Of a stretch of DNA of 64,000 nucleotides, positions 46,297 to 57,925 are shown in pieces; position 1 is the stretch's first letter; every line of letters starts with the position of its first letter. The stretch is from Apoda limacodes (Eukaryota; Arthropoda; Insecta; Lepidoptera; Limacodidae): positions 21,732,501 to 21,796,500 of the forward strand of contig OX291557.1 in assembly GCA_946406115.1 (NCBI GenBank). Direction: 5' to 3'. The notes under the pieces are model-generated. The model saw only the letters and a list, made by a program, of their open reading frames with translations. It made no database searches and was not told the origin of the DNA. Both the position numbers and the translations under genes were made by a program.

Positions 46297-48165
46297 CCAA
46301 GAGATACCATGCGAGGCACATGACCAATAAAATATGAAATTTATAATTATACACAAACTGAACCCTAAAAACTGACAACACAAAGCTACCTAAACTTATG
46401 AAACTGAATACTAGTACACATTCTTTAAAACGTTTGTTTTTTCGTAAAGTACCTAATATGTTCGTTTCACATAAAATGTTACAAAGAGCCAAAGTGAATT
46501 CAATAAGGAAAGAAAGTATTGACGTTGGTTATCTTATTGAATATTACTATGCATATTGTTTGTGGTTGTGGGGCAATGGGATGTCAATAGTGAGGGTGCG
46601 GGGAAAATAGAAAGTAAAATATTGGCAGCTGATTCAAGATGACGGCGCCATATATGACATCCTAGCTTATCTTATATAGTGTGTACTTTAGTTTTACTGA
46701 ACAAACTCGATAAAGGTATTTAGTTTCCTTTACATCAAGCTTAGACTTTATTTTTCTAAATTATTCGTATATTTTTACACTTAATGGGTAGGACTGTTGA
46801 GGACTTTGATAAACCATTATTAATAATTTAAAATAAAGTTATATTGATTAATTTTAATGGCGACCGCCGGGACTGTAATTATAGAGTAAAAATACCTACT
46901 AGAAATTTGATTTTTTGCCTAAACTACGCCTTAAATTTCAATAATTGGCAGACTACTAAATATATAGACTCTCCTACGAGTACCTAAGCAAGCGCCATCA
47001 ATGCTTTAATTTCCATAGTAAGATAATCCATACCCACATATAAATAAAATTGTATAAATATGAATGAAAATGAGTAATGATTCCCTTTTAATCGTCTCCT
47101 TTTAAGTACAAACATAAATTATTATCATATGGGTCCTGGTATTTGTAAACCAAATACTAATTGGTCTTCTTTTAATTACCATCTATATTATAATATAATA
47201 ATTAAACCCACGACGCTGCATATAATTGTAATAATAGAGTCGGGCGCAAAGCCTTTGTCATACTGATCTGATTTTCAAATTTTATCAATCCTTTCTTTGT
47301 AAATAATTTGTGCTGCGGTTGGTGGGTTTGATTTGACTGGTATACAACACAAAATACAATACCTAGGCTATAACAGATTGATATTTGAAAGTTACGAAAG
47401 TCTTCGTCTATCGGAAACGATATGAGAAGATATGTGAATTAAAGTAACATTGGGCGAGGTTAGTCATTTAGTGAGACATATTGTTGAGCTCCACCGTGCT
47501 TTGGTCAGCTTTTAAGATGCCCATCTTCAGTCCTGGCTGCTGTCATATGATAGCAGTGGATTAGTCAGAGGCCTTATGTGATGATAAATACTCTGAGTTT
47601 TGTGGCCACTAGTTAGTTTCGTACTGGGCCAGCGTTATAGACTACGGCCTAAGGTACATAAGTCTGTATGTGCGTCTGCTGTGGGAACGTAAATAGGCTG
47701 ACAACAACATATTTTGAAGTCGCTGGAATATCAAAGTTTTTTATCTGCATATCGGCACGTTTGCCTTTACTGATGGACATTGATTGTCTTTAACTTCGGT
47801 TCATTGACGGATTCTTTTGTAGTCTGAAAAATATCTAGTTTTATATTCTGGTATTGTATGTAAAAATAAAGAATGAGACCTTTAAAAAATACAAAAAACC
47901 TTATTAGTTACCAGCTAAAGTTCAAATTTTCTGTGTTAATTTTATATGTTTTGTTTAATGAAGCCACACATAAGTAAAGGAAAAATGATACTGTAGTTGT
48001 TTCTTAAAGGGTCAGCAAATTGGGTTAGTTTTTTCTTAGATGAGCTGTTCCAAGGTTTCCTATGTAATTAGATACTTTTGGTGCACTCGTCGGGTACCCA
48101 ACCAAAAGTAAAACAAGTATTATGCTTTCACAAAAGGATCCTATAACATATATAATCACCGTTCA
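46297..48165. other. mostly unassigned DNA
   Basis: No gene. On minus, 47610-47710 resembles a degenerate copy of a very common lepidopteran repeat (reversed 'tgggccagcgttatagacta' and 'cggcctaagg', then 'gctgtgggaacgtaaatagg'). Confidence 0.5.
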
Positions 48166-48167
48166 CA

Positions 48168-48300
48168 AACGAATAGACAGTAATCCCGGTCCAATAATCG
48201 CTTCTGATAAGAGATTTTCCTTCGATCCCCGGTAATAGGAAGTTTCTGCATGGACGAACATTTCTATTTAACTTTAATAACCTTTAAGCTTCAGAAACTG
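48168..48300 (+). repeat. dispersed repeat family E, copy 1
   Basis: 'gtccaataatcgcttctgat', 'cgatccccggtaataggaag', 'tttctgcatggacgaaca' and 'ctttaataac' all recur in order at 53818-53945. Confidence 0.6.
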
Positions 48301-48704
48301 CCGCTGTCGAAGAATGTGGGTGAAGAATTTTCGTCAAGGATTCATAGATGAGTAATAAAATTACCTACTAGTAGCTTTAGATTGATATCTACTTACCCGT
48401 CTGTTCAAATAAATAGTACATTATGGATTCAAGTGAGCTAGGCTGCTCATTACAGACGAGGATGTGGGTCGCACGTAGCCGAGTGTGTATTAATCAGAGC
48501 TCACGAGTGTCATACAACTGTTTTTAACACACTGTGTTGAATGGCAGTTAATACTCATATTAGCGTTAAAATGTTGAAAATAGTTAAAATGTTAGATTTA
48601 TTTTTCAAGAAATAAGAACTTAGTTCATAGGTTTGCTACACATTAAAAAAAAACGGGTTGCTTTCCGAGAGTGCCGGCAGAAGTGAAAACATACAACCTA
48701 GATA

Positions 48705-49048
48705 TCTAATACCTTTAAACGAGCAATTCTTGTATATATATATATATATATATACATATATACTGAATCTCAGAAACGGCTCCGACGATTTTCATGAAAT
48801 TTAGTACGCAGCGGGTTTCGGGGACGATAAATCGATCTAGCTAGGTTTCATTTTTAAAAAAAGGTCGTTTTATCCGTGTTTTCATGCAGTGATAAACTGA
48901 AAAGTATGACTTTTCCTGACAGCTATTGGCGAGTAGTAATAAGCAACACTAAAGCTATTTGACAATAGGTGGCGTTATTAAGCAACGATTAAGCTACTTG
49001 ACAGTAGATGGCGCTGTTTAAAAAAACCTCCGGTCCTCCAAGTACTAA
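48705..49048 (+). mobile_element. non-autonomous Helitron (Lep1-like), copy 2
   Basis: Starts A|TCTAATACCTTTAAACGAGC, with the AT-run, 'aatctcagaaacggctcc' and 'agctaggtttcattttt' (absent in copy 1). It ends near 'ctccggtcctccaagtacta'. The GAGCAAAGCTC hairpin has been lost by a small deletion. Longer than copy 1 in the middle. Confidence 0.75.
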
Positions 49049-49119
49049 CATTTTAACATGTGTAATCCGAACTTTCATCTCTTCATCAACCCAATTTCCT
49101 CTTAATTTTTATTCGTCCT

Positions 49120-49545
49120 ATAGAGTTCACCATTTTTTACCCATCACCAAAAGTGCACAACGCCGTTAAAGAAGTTTTCACTTCAAAATCAAACTTTTTA
49201 TTTTGCCAATCATCTTATTATGCCGTGGCATTATGGTATCCGTCTTACGAATTTTTGATCATCCTGACGCGAGTTTATCATTTTTTATCCATCACAAAAA
49301 AGTGCACAACGCTGCTAAAGAAGTTTTCACTTCAAAAAAAACTGAAAAGGAAAAGGCACCTATGCGGTAGTTGTCATTACAGCACATGTAACGCAATTAA
49401 GAATAGAAAACAGTGCAATAAACACTGCTTTATGAGCAAGTGTGTTAAAAATGAAAAATAAATCTGTAAACTAAAATGCACTCGCGCGGTAATGATAAAC
49501 GTTGCAGTAAAGGCGGCTTTATGAGTAAGTGTGTTGAAAAAGAAT
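49120..49545 (+). repeat. two local tandem duplications
   Basis: A unit of about 150 bp repeats ('cacaacgccgttaaagaagt' at 49157 and 'cacaacgctgctaaagaagt' at about 49307). Downstream a second unit repeats ('gctttatgagcaagtgtgtt' at 49425, 'gctttatgagtaagtgtgtt' at about 49520). An open frame spanning the first part has no recognisable motif. Confidence 0.65.
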
Positions 49546-49794
49546 TTATTAATTTGACAGGTATCTATTTATTTATTTAACTCTTACAGTACATTTAATA
49601 GAATTATACGAAGTAAGTAAAAACAATAAATATTTATACACTGAGGCGGATTTTTCACATAATGCGATTTCTTCTAGCCAACCTTAAGGTGTTTCTTAAA
49701 GCAGATAAATTTTACATTTTTGTAGGTAAAGTCTTAACAAATAAACTAATACAAAAAAACATATTTACATACAATATACATACAAATTTACATA

Positions 49795-49960
49795 GGGTCA
49801 AGTGCAAGTCGGACTCGCGCAATAAGGGTAAACCGATTGTAATGAAATTTTGGTAAGTTGTTATGCACACGCCGGAGAATGTTTCTGAGAAAGAAAAAAA
49901 GGGTCAAGTGCGAGTCGGACTCGCGCAATAATAATAATAAATAATAATAATTTGTATGTT
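49795..49960 (+). repeat. two GTGCGAGTCGG family starts and an AAT microsatellite
   Basis: 'gggtcaagtgcaagtcggac' (49796) and 'gggtcaagtgcgagtcggac' (49902), each followed by 'tcgcgcaataa'. The second is followed by aataataataaataataata. These sit inside the minus-strand LINE at its RT. Confidence 0.65.
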
Positions 49961-51065
49961 ATTTTCAACAACGCACTAACAGTGCTGTGGTCTGGACGAA
50001 AACCTGAAAAAAGAAATTGACTAAATTGTTCATGAACTAGACGTTCAATCACTTTAGAAAGTAGGGGTATCAATTACAGAAAGGATCATCAACAGCTTGA
50101 CTACTCAACACACAATACCCTTAACATCACAGCCAGTAACCATTTTGAAATTAAACTTATTAAAGTCAGGACAAGGCAGGCCAGAGTGCTAAAGTAATTT
50201 TATTGGTTGCCACATTTGTTGTTTTAATTTTAATTACGTGTGTAAATAAGTTGAGATCTTAATTGATTAGACCTGGTCTGAAGATTTGCCAATGCCCAAA
50301 GACTAGAGGATTCTTAATATGTCAGTAGAATCACACTTATCAATTGAGCGGTATATGTACTGGCGTTTCGAGTTTCTACACAGTCTATTACACTGATTTC
50401 TCAGATTTGTATACAGGTCTAAGTTGCAGTCAATTGAATTACGTTTAAATTTCTCACTTGCGTGATCACGCTCAGCGATTAACACTTTAACATCGTCTGT
50501 ATGCCACGGGGCTGGCAGGTGAAGGGTTTTTACAGGTCGCAATGGAGCGTGCTTAATAAATTACATGATTAAAAGACTGTTACACTCCTCAACTTTTTCA
50601 TCTATGTTTACTAGCGTCTTTACTAAAACGTTGCAAATCTATTCCGTTAAAGTCACTATGAAGAATAGTTCGGTTTCTGGGTTTAGGAGGTCTTACTTTG
50701 TTTTCCAAACAAATACAACAGTTTACTGTAAAATACTCCTTGGAGAATTCTACTTCCAGGAATAAATGCTCAAAGCTACCAGTATCATCTGACGGTGATT
50801 TATTTGATACTGTAAGAGGAATATTATTACGCAATGGATAACCACACCACCACCACCCTTATTTATACGAATGTTCCTAATTTTAATTGAATCCAGGCAG
50901 AGGATAAAAAGATGACTGAAGAGATGGCTTCAGCCATGACTCTGAGATTAGAATAGTATAAATATTGTAATTAGACAAAGTCGTAAGCATATCCGGATAG
51001 TGCATTCAAATACTTTGGGCATTAACATGTAAAACTTTGAAGTTGTCAGCAAGATTTTCAATGGT
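49961..51065 (-). pseudogene. LINE endonuclease, linker and start of reverse transcriptase
   Basis: On minus from 51065: FKVLHVNAQSI and ISESWLKPSLQSSFYPLPGF (endonuclease), RNNIPLTVSNKSPS (50830) and EHLFLEVEFSKEYFTVNCCI. The linker APWHTDDVKVLIAERDHASE and LYTNLRNQCNRLCRNSKRQY follows at 50490-50370, then the RT start IPLLSKVIERLVHEQFSQFL and SGFRPDHSTVSALLKIT at 50070-49970. The rest of the RT is missing where GTGCGAGTCGG repeats begin. The linker closely resembles that at 15965-17190, so the two are probably the same family. Several stops and frame changes make it inactive. Confidence 0.8.
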
Positions 51066-51069
51066 AGGA

Positions 51070-52395
51070 AGCTAGGCGTCAGGAAAGTGAGTAGTCTGAT
51101 AAATCATTATTACTATACTATATACTAGACTCACCTGATGAACATGACAAGTACATGTTGGTACACGATATCTATATGCGCATACTATCATATAGATACT
51201 CGACTCATTATTACTCATTGATAAAAATGAACTATATAAATAGATTAAAAATAAAATATAATACAAATTAAAACAAAAATAACAGGAATTTGAAATAAAC
51301 AGTAAAAACAAAACTCACCGGCCAGTTCAAAAATTTAACTTAACTCATTGATCTAATATAGAAATCTAATATTTAACACAAAAATTAAATAATCCATATA
51401 AAATAATACAAAAACTCAATAGTACTTAAAGAACAATAAGGGGACAGTCAATCAGTAGGTAAAGGATAATAAAAGCTATTTCTGGATAAATTAATTAAAT
51501 TTAACTATCACTATTACTGCATATATCGCTTACAATGTACCTAGCATGTACATATCTCAAATAATTCCACAGAAACGCGCTGTGAGAATTATAACATACA
51601 ACCCACCAAACACACCAGCTAAAAACATCTTTAAATAACAAAGAATTATGACATTCACTTCTCAATACCTTTTGATATTGCAAAATCCTTAAGATAAAAC
51701 TGAAACTTACTAATTTCCTGATAATTCTATGGACAGAAGATACACAACAAGACAGGGTAATCCATCCACACAGGTGTTTAGCCTGTACCGCCAAGCACCA
51801 CGCCTGAATTCGAACGTAAATATTGTTATTAATTAAGTAAGTGTTAGTATTCAGAATGTTATAATTTTATTTTTTGTAATTTTATATGATTCATAAACTT
51901 ATATTTACCAACTTCATTTAAAAACTTTTTATTTATTTATTTTGACGGAATTTGTACGAAATTTTTACTTATCCGACTGAATTTTAAGTTGGTCGACTAT
52001 TACTTATTAAATTGTAGAGCCTACTTAGCTATGATAGTTTTCCTTTTAATTTTGTAATATATACTATTCCTATAATTATTTCCAAACACCCAAGAACAGC
52101 CATTTAGCTGGCAGTGGTGTCAACACTGGGCTCTTACAAAAATTTACAGTTTTAAGCTTAATATTTCGCAAACGTATCGCTAAATCGAAAAATGGTTTTC
52201 GCACACTCTCAATATTGTTAAACGAAAATGTTAAAAAAAACTTCTCCACTTTACATGTAGAAATGGTATCCTAAAAAAAATTTGTTTTATCTTTTTGTCG
52301 GTCTAATTAATATGCCAAATTACTACTATCTTAGTAAGAGACTTGCTTGCTTCTTTTCTCTAGTAATATGTTATAAACTAAATACACAGTTATTT
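51070..52395. other. unassigned AT-rich DNA
   Basis: No gene or known repeat recognised. A minus-strand open frame at 51501-51794 has no motif I can support. Confidence 0.55.
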
Positions 52396-52399
52396 AAGT

Positions 52400-52725
52400 T
52401 TAAATTAATGCTCCATTGCCTTCCTCAAGGGATTCTGGCTTCGTCTTCACAACCAATCTAATTTGTCTCCTTGTGCCTCTTGTCCTTATGGAGACTGTTC
52501 TTATTAAAGATATTTGTACTTTCATTCTCAGTCAGTAAATTATTTGAGAGTATGCTTTTCCCCATTTCTTGTTTAGTTTAGATGCAGTTTTTTTTAAGAA
52601 AAGAAGAAGATGTTCAGTGCCTAGGGCTCCGTCACATGAGATAATTAGTGGGGTGAGTGACGCTCTTAAGTCTTCAACAGCATTATCATATTTTTCATTC
52701 AAATCGGTCCAGCCGTTTAGGAGGA
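52400..52725 (-). pseudogene. retroelement-associated C-terminal segment, decayed
   Basis: On minus, 52690 to about 52545 reads NAVEDLRASLTPLIISCDGA and then LGTEHLLLFLKKTASKLNKK, WGKAYSQI. After a frame change 'RGTRRQIR'-like text follows near 52460. Similar wording (SLTPL..S.DG.LG....FLK.LA.KL..KW...YS) occurs at the C-termini of RT-type retroelement proteins in various animals, as I remember it. The 5' side is cut by the 'tcggtccagccgtttaggag' tail at 52700-52765. Confidence 0.4.
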
Positions 52726-53016
52726 GTACAGTGACATACACACGTACAGTAGATTTATATATATAAAGAGAATATAATATGTAATAATGTATTTTTTAAT
52801 TCCTAGTGACTTATAAAGTCCTAGTAAATCAATCTTATAAACACACAAAATATTCATAGAATTAAGAAATAAATATATACGTAGAAATAATGTTCAATCG
52901 TTAAGAGATTAACCATGAAGGTTAGAGTCTTAGAAGAAAATTTGTTATACATACCATATCTATAGCTATATCATCAATATAAATAAATACTATCATAGCA
53001 AAGATGCAATCAAAAG

Positions 53017-53090
53017 ATTAACCTCGAGCCAGGACTAGAACCTGCACCCTTTACATTCCGTGTGAGCGCTACCATTGAGTTTTCGAGGTA
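53017..53090 (-). other. tRNA-like relic (possible SINE head)
   Basis: On minus, 'tcaatggtagcgctcac' resembles an A box and 'ggttctagtcc' a B box (GGTTCNANNCC) at suitable spacing. No body or tail of a known SINE is visible, and no cloverleaf was convincingly formed. Confidence 0.4.
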
Positions 53091-53817
53091 CAAGTATGGC
53101 TGATGAAAATCCCAACTACATTTTTGCTCTGGAAATAATTTAAATTTAAATTTTAATTATAATTTTACCAAGTAATATATTTTAAATACTTTGATTTAAA
53201 TTGGATACAATACATTTAATTGTTCTGCTTATAATTTTAGTAGTATCTTCTCTCGATCAAAATCTTTTATCTGTCACTAAGTGACTGGTTTTTTTCCCCA
53301 ATAGTATACATCATACAAAATACAAATCACACACACATCACACAATACAAAATTCTCCTTTTACCACTAAACTTGTATCTGCGGTTGAGGCAGACGACAG
53401 TAATGTGAAATAAATAACAGACTGTGAATTTTTTTACTAAGGAATTCTCGGCAAGCGAGTAAATAAAAAATGAAGTCAAATCTGGAACAGACAAGTTTTT
53501 CCCTTTTAATCTTTTCTTAAAACTTGTGTAAAGGACAAATATGACCTAGTCCAACCTATTCAACTATCCCTGTGGTCTTCAGCTTAATCGGTAGCGGATC
53601 TTAGACAAACAATAAACTTACTTTCCTATTTATAATATATTATTACTTTGGCTTTAATAGACAACGTGTACGATTTCAGTATACAGTCCCTGCTCAAATA
53701 TGTACATAAGCCAATATTATTTATGTATAAATAATATGCTTTTGGGAATATTTCACTTACTTATACGAAAATAAATAAACAAGGTTTTGACTTTTTTAAC
53801 ACTTTGAATTACTGCTT

Positions 53818-53945
53818 ACAAATCAATGAGTAAAATCCCTCGTCCAATAATAATCGCTTCAAATAAGATTTCTTCTATCCCCGGTAATAAGAAGTTTCTA
53901 CATGAACGAACACTTCTATTTTCTTTAATAACTTAAGCTCATAAA
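53818..53945 (+). repeat. dispersed repeat family E, copy 2
   Basis: 'gtccaataataatcgcttca', 'ctatccccggtaataagaag' and 'tttctacatgaacgaaca' match copy 1 at 48168. Confidence 0.6.
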
Positions 53946-54119
53946 AAGGCATTAGGTCTATTTGGAGGTTGCACGAAATGTTTTGCCAGGAACTTGTAGT
54001 AGATAGATAACCAAAGGTTTTTTCTAAACCCTAGTGACACTGAAATATATATTTTTTATAATATTACTGTAAAGTTATGTATTCGATGAACTGCTTTTGC
54101 ATAAAAGTAAATATACAAG

Positions 54120-54222
54120 TACAGTGCAACAAACTTTTCTGACATTCTTACTTTGTGTGTTTGGACGCTAGTGTCGTTGTAAGTTTACACCATTTCAATA
54201 TGGCGTCCGTAGTTGATGATGC
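54120..54222 (+). mobile_element. Tc1/mariner-type MITE, copy 3 (left half)
   Basis: TA-CAGTGCAACAAACTTTT at 54120, interior 'cgctagtgtcgttgtaagtt'. The right end is missing where the LINE fragment begins. Confidence 0.68.
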
Positions 54223-54224
54223 TT

Positions 54225-54445
54225 AAATGAAGCCCACGGCTACTTTCTATCATCGCACCGCTCGCTATCGGTAGGGAATTCATCCTCACACCTAAATGGT
54301 CACGTACAGTGCGGTTTTAGAGAAACTTCTTCCTACAAACGGTCTTCGTCGTCCTTCTAAGGTTGTGGAATGAGCTCCCTGCCAAGGTTTTTTCTAAGGA
54401 ATACAGTATGGGGTTCTTGAAGAAAAAAGTACACAGAGATAGTTA
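54225..54445 (+). pseudogene. CR1-like LINE C-terminal fragment
   Basis: Frames read IAPLAIGREFILTPKWSRTV and LRLWNELPAKVFSKEYS, then GFLKKKVHRDS. This is the same region as 30830-31000 in the plus-strand copy. It ends without the 3' UTR. Confidence 0.7.
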
Positions 54446-55143
54446 AATAACCGGAAAATGCTGCGGGTTTTTATTTCGGAATATCTCGCAGGAATAACTA
54501 TAGCCGTAAGAACTATAGATATGGCTATAGCGAACTTTCTTACTTTATTTGATCAAGTAGTTGCCGTAGAAATACTTTGAGGGTAACTTCCAAATAAAAA
54601 AAATGTGTTCTCCTACTTCTTTCAACAGTAAATGTATTTTCATATTCCAATAACACGTAGAAATAAAATTGCATAAACTTTGACACGGTGAGGAATTCCA
54701 GTTGAAAAACAAAATAATATACGGGTATATATTCAAAACACCTGATTCAAGGTAAAAAAAAAATCTTAATGGATTTATTTGTGTCCTTTACACAAGTTTT
54801 AAGAAAAGATTAAAAGGGAAAAACATGTCTGAACTCCTTTCTTCCAAAATGGTTAGTAGAATTTTCTCAATTCCTATTATGTTATTGTATATCCACGTTC
54901 ATAATTAGGAATATTGTTTTTGCCTAATTGAAAATTTGTATCTAAATCTGTTTCTTCGTATGGCATTGGTTTCGAAAAATTAAAATAATAAGTTACTAAT
55001 TTATAATAAAATTGGAAATATAATGAATACTTTGAACAAAAAACCAATAAATCATTTTTTAATTTTCTGTCAGTTTTCGGTTTATAAAAATTAACGCCCA
55101 ATAATAGATATGCCTTCTTCATGGGCGTAGCCAGGTACGGGCA

Positions 55144-55165
55144 GGGGGGGGGGCAGCTGCCCCCC
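55144..55165. repeat. G-run/C-run palindrome
   Basis: Ten G, then CAGCTG-centred palindrome (GGGGGGCAGCTGCCCCCC perfect) just inside the left tip of the possible hAT element. Confidence 0.8.
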
Positions 55166-55262
55166 TCTAGCCGGGCATGGGCTGGCATATTTTCGGGTTA
55201 ATAGTATACAATATGTATTGAAACACTTAGTAAGTAATATAATATAGTTAGTAAGCTACTAA

Positions 55263-56232
55263 AAATGTTATTTCATCTGAGTATGTACATATCACATCTG
55301 GAGTACCTCAAGGATCAATTTTGGGACCTTTGCTTTTTTTGATTTTTATTAATGATATAAGTAAATGTTTTAACCATACCAAATATCTATTATACGCCGA
55401 CGATTTAAAAATATATCATACAATTCTGTCTGTAGATGATGCAAATAATCTACAATCAGATCTTGATCGTTTAAGTGAATATTGTTTGTCTAATAAATTA
55501 AGCTTAAGTATACATAAATGTAAAACTATCACATTTTCTAAGAAAACCAATACTGTAAAATTAGTTTATAAACTCCTTAATAATTCTTTAACAAAAGTAG
55601 ATGCTATCAGAGATCTTGGTGTAACCATGGACAGCAAAATGCATTTCCATACTCATGTCTGTGAAATGGTAAATAATGCATACAAGTTATATGGTTTTAT
55701 AATGCGTTCAGGCAAGGAATTTAAAAACGCAAAAACGTTTATACACTTATACAAATCATTGGTTCGACCTCAATTGGAATACGCTGTATCTATTTGGAAT
55801 CCGCTTTATAAGAAATATGTAAATGCTATTGAACAAGTACAAAAAAAATACCTTCGTACTATGTTTTACAAACTACTTGGTAAACGCTTGTCTTACTCAC
55901 AACTCTTGAATAAATATAAACTTTTGGATTTAAAATCAAGAAGAACATTTCTGGAATCACTAGTTTTATATAAACTCTGTCATAACAAATTTGATTGTAT
56001 TGAGTTAAATAACAGCTTGTGTTATAGTGTGCCCACTCGTAGTTGTCCTCAACGTGTGGCGCGCCCTCATAAGCTGTTTGCTGTGGGCCGTTGCCGCACC
56101 AACGCTGGTGAGCGCGCGCCACTACGTCGTGCTGTTGCATCTTACAATAGTCAATTTAATAAGGACGTAGATATTCTCTCTGTATCTGAAGAAACCTTCA
56201 GAAAAAAAATGTTAGACAGTTTAAATTGTTAA
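55263..56232 (+). CDS. LINE reverse transcriptase, 5'-truncated but unbroken frame
   Basis: Encodes the second half of a Jockey/CR1-type LINE reverse transcriptase, which copies element RNA into DNA at a nicked target. The open frame enters at about 55263 with no start codon: YVHITSGVPQGSILGPL contains the RT PQG motif, and KYLLYADDLKIYHTIL contains the catalytic YADD box (about 55395). NKLSLSIHKCKTITFSKK, AIRDLGVTMDSKMHFHTHV and HLYKSLVRPQLEYAVSIWNP follow, and it ends KKMLDSLNC at 56232. About 320 codons without a stop or frameshift, in contrast to every other LINE here, so the insertion is probably recent. Motif A, the endonuclease and ORF1 are missing (5' truncation), so it is not autonomous. 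Confidence 0.85.
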
Positions 56233-56520
56233 TCATATATCTGCTTTGTACTGTCGCTTTTTATTCAGCTTAATTTTCGAAAAATATGTGTTTTGTTTTG
56301 TTTCTTTAAAAAGTTATCAATACTTAAAAAAAAAAAAAATAATAATAATATATAGGTAGCTAGACTTTTAGTATCCGCTTACTTTTTTCTGTTAGTATTT
56401 ATCTGTGGTTTATGGTGTAGGTTACATTTATGCTTTTTTTGTTGATTGCTATTTTATGTTATAATTTGTGAATGTAATTGTTTATAAACCCCAATAAAAT
56501 AAAAATAAAAAAATAAAAAC
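56233..56520 (+). other. 3' UTR and poly(A)-type end of the LINE
   Basis: AT-rich 3' UTR with AATAAA at about 56493 and an A-rich 'aaaataaaaataaaaaaat' end. The 5'-truncated insertion is therefore about 1.26 kb. Confidence 0.65.
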
Positions 56521-57051
56521 AAAGTCAGACACATGTCAATTTTATTTTTGTTTTAATGTAGCATAGGGGGCGCATCATGTGAAGCGTCAAATATCATTAA
56601 TCGTGTGAAGGAATTCAGATATTTAAGAATATTCCGATATTTAATAGTACTAGTGGCATTAGTGCCATTTCATTGTAATCATTTAATCATTTGTATACAT
56701 ATACTAACATATACCTTAAACTAAAAAAAATTATTTTTAATGCGAAAGTAACTCTGTCTATTACCTCTTCACGCTCAAATTGCTGTCTCTCAAACTCTTG
56801 AAAACGTCAAGTAATAGTCGGTTTTTTTACCATAATTCAGGAGTTTACATTGAAATCCTACATCAATGACCGAATTTAGGGCGGGTGGAACCGCGGACAA
56901 AAGCGTGCATATTATAAATGCGATAGTATGTATGTTCGTTTGTCCCTATATGACGTCACAAAGGAGCATCCAATTGAGCTAAATACTTCGCACAGGAATA
57001 ATTAAAGAGACTGAGAAGGACGTGGGCTATACTTTAATTCCGTAAAAACGT

Positions 57052-57232
57052 AGTACCTTTAAACGAGCAATTATATATATATTTATAATATGAATCTCGG
57101 AAAGCTAGGTTTCATTTATAGAAAACGTCGTTTTATAAATGTTTTCAGGCAATGATAAACTAAAAAATATGACTTCCTGACTTCTATTGGTGAGTATTAA
57201 TTTTACCGAGACAGCAACACTAAAGCTACTTT
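57052..57232 (+). mobile_element. non-autonomous Helitron (Lep1-like), copy 3 (5' part)
   Basis: 'tacctttaaacgagcaatta', AT-run, 'tgaatctcggaaagctaggt', 'gcaatgataaactaaaaaat' and 'cagcaacactaaagctact'. The 3' hairpin part is missing; the match ends where the Harbinger-like element starts. Confidence 0.7.
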
Positions 57233-57235
57233 TAA

Positions 57236-57634
57236 AGGCGTGTACAGATTAATTGCAACATAACATGCAGCATTTCCCATACATTGTAACGTGTTCGCGA
57301 ACGCACTAAGATAAACTACGCGCACGCTACGTTTATTCATGTTGTCGGTTTTTAGACGAACGCTTTGATTTGTAATCTGGACGGCTAATTGGCGGCGGAT
57401 CTGCCTATTTACTGCCCGCGATATTTGAATTGCCGATTGTAAAAATGGATGGAGACGTCATCTCCTGGGACTTTTTTTATACACTGCGGTTATAAAATAA
57501 TTGAAACACTAATAGAGTTATGCACTGAACGTTGCCAGGAATGTCCGTTGTTGAGGCGCGCAGCGTGCGTGCGGACCGTCCACATACATTCATGTTGCAT
57601 TGCATCTTGTGTTGCAAATAATATGTTCACACCT
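57236..57634. mobile_element. Harbinger-like MITE, about 399 bp
   Basis: The left end 'aggcgtgtacagattaattg' and right end (read inward) 'aggtgtgaacatattatttg' are inverted repeats of about 38 nt with 7-8 mismatches. TAA flanks both sides (57233-57235 and 57635-57637); a 3-bp TWA duplication is typical of PIF/Harbinger. The open frame inside has no transposase motif. Confidence 0.6.
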
Positions 57635-57739
57635 TAACAGTCAACTGTACGTCCAACCTTTCACAAGTAGAGAAGTAGTTACTTAGTATTTGATGATTTA
57701 AGGTCGTGTTGACACGCGATCGCTTTATTTATTATCTAG

Positions 57740-57925
57740 CTTTATTATATAGCTTTTGCCCGCGGTCCCGCCCGCCCGAAATTCGGTTATCGGTGTAGGA
57801 TTTCAACGGCATCTTCTCAATTATAAAAAAAAAAATCCGATCCACGCTTGACGTTTTCAAGTAGCCTTTGTCAGACAAATAGACAGACAGACAGAGTGAC
57901 TTACGCATTTATGATAATAGTATAG
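57740..57925 (+). repeat. 'gtaggatttcaacgg' repeat, copy 3
   Basis: 'cggttatcggtgtaggattt', 'caacggcatcttctcaatta', A-run, 'caagtagcctttgtcagaca' and 'agacagacagacagagtgac'. Same family as 2176 and 23640. The reversed start of a related copy is seen at 56820-56905. Confidence 0.65.

Larger units (their letters stand above)
53490..54831. repeat. near-identical inverted repeat pair, about 1.24 kb apart
   Basis: 53490-53536 ('gacaagtttttccctttta...' to 'aaggaca') is the inverse of 54783-54829 with a single mismatch over about 47 bp. Between them lie repeat E copy 2, a MITE half and a LINE fragment. The arms are far better conserved than what lies between. Confidence 0.7.
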
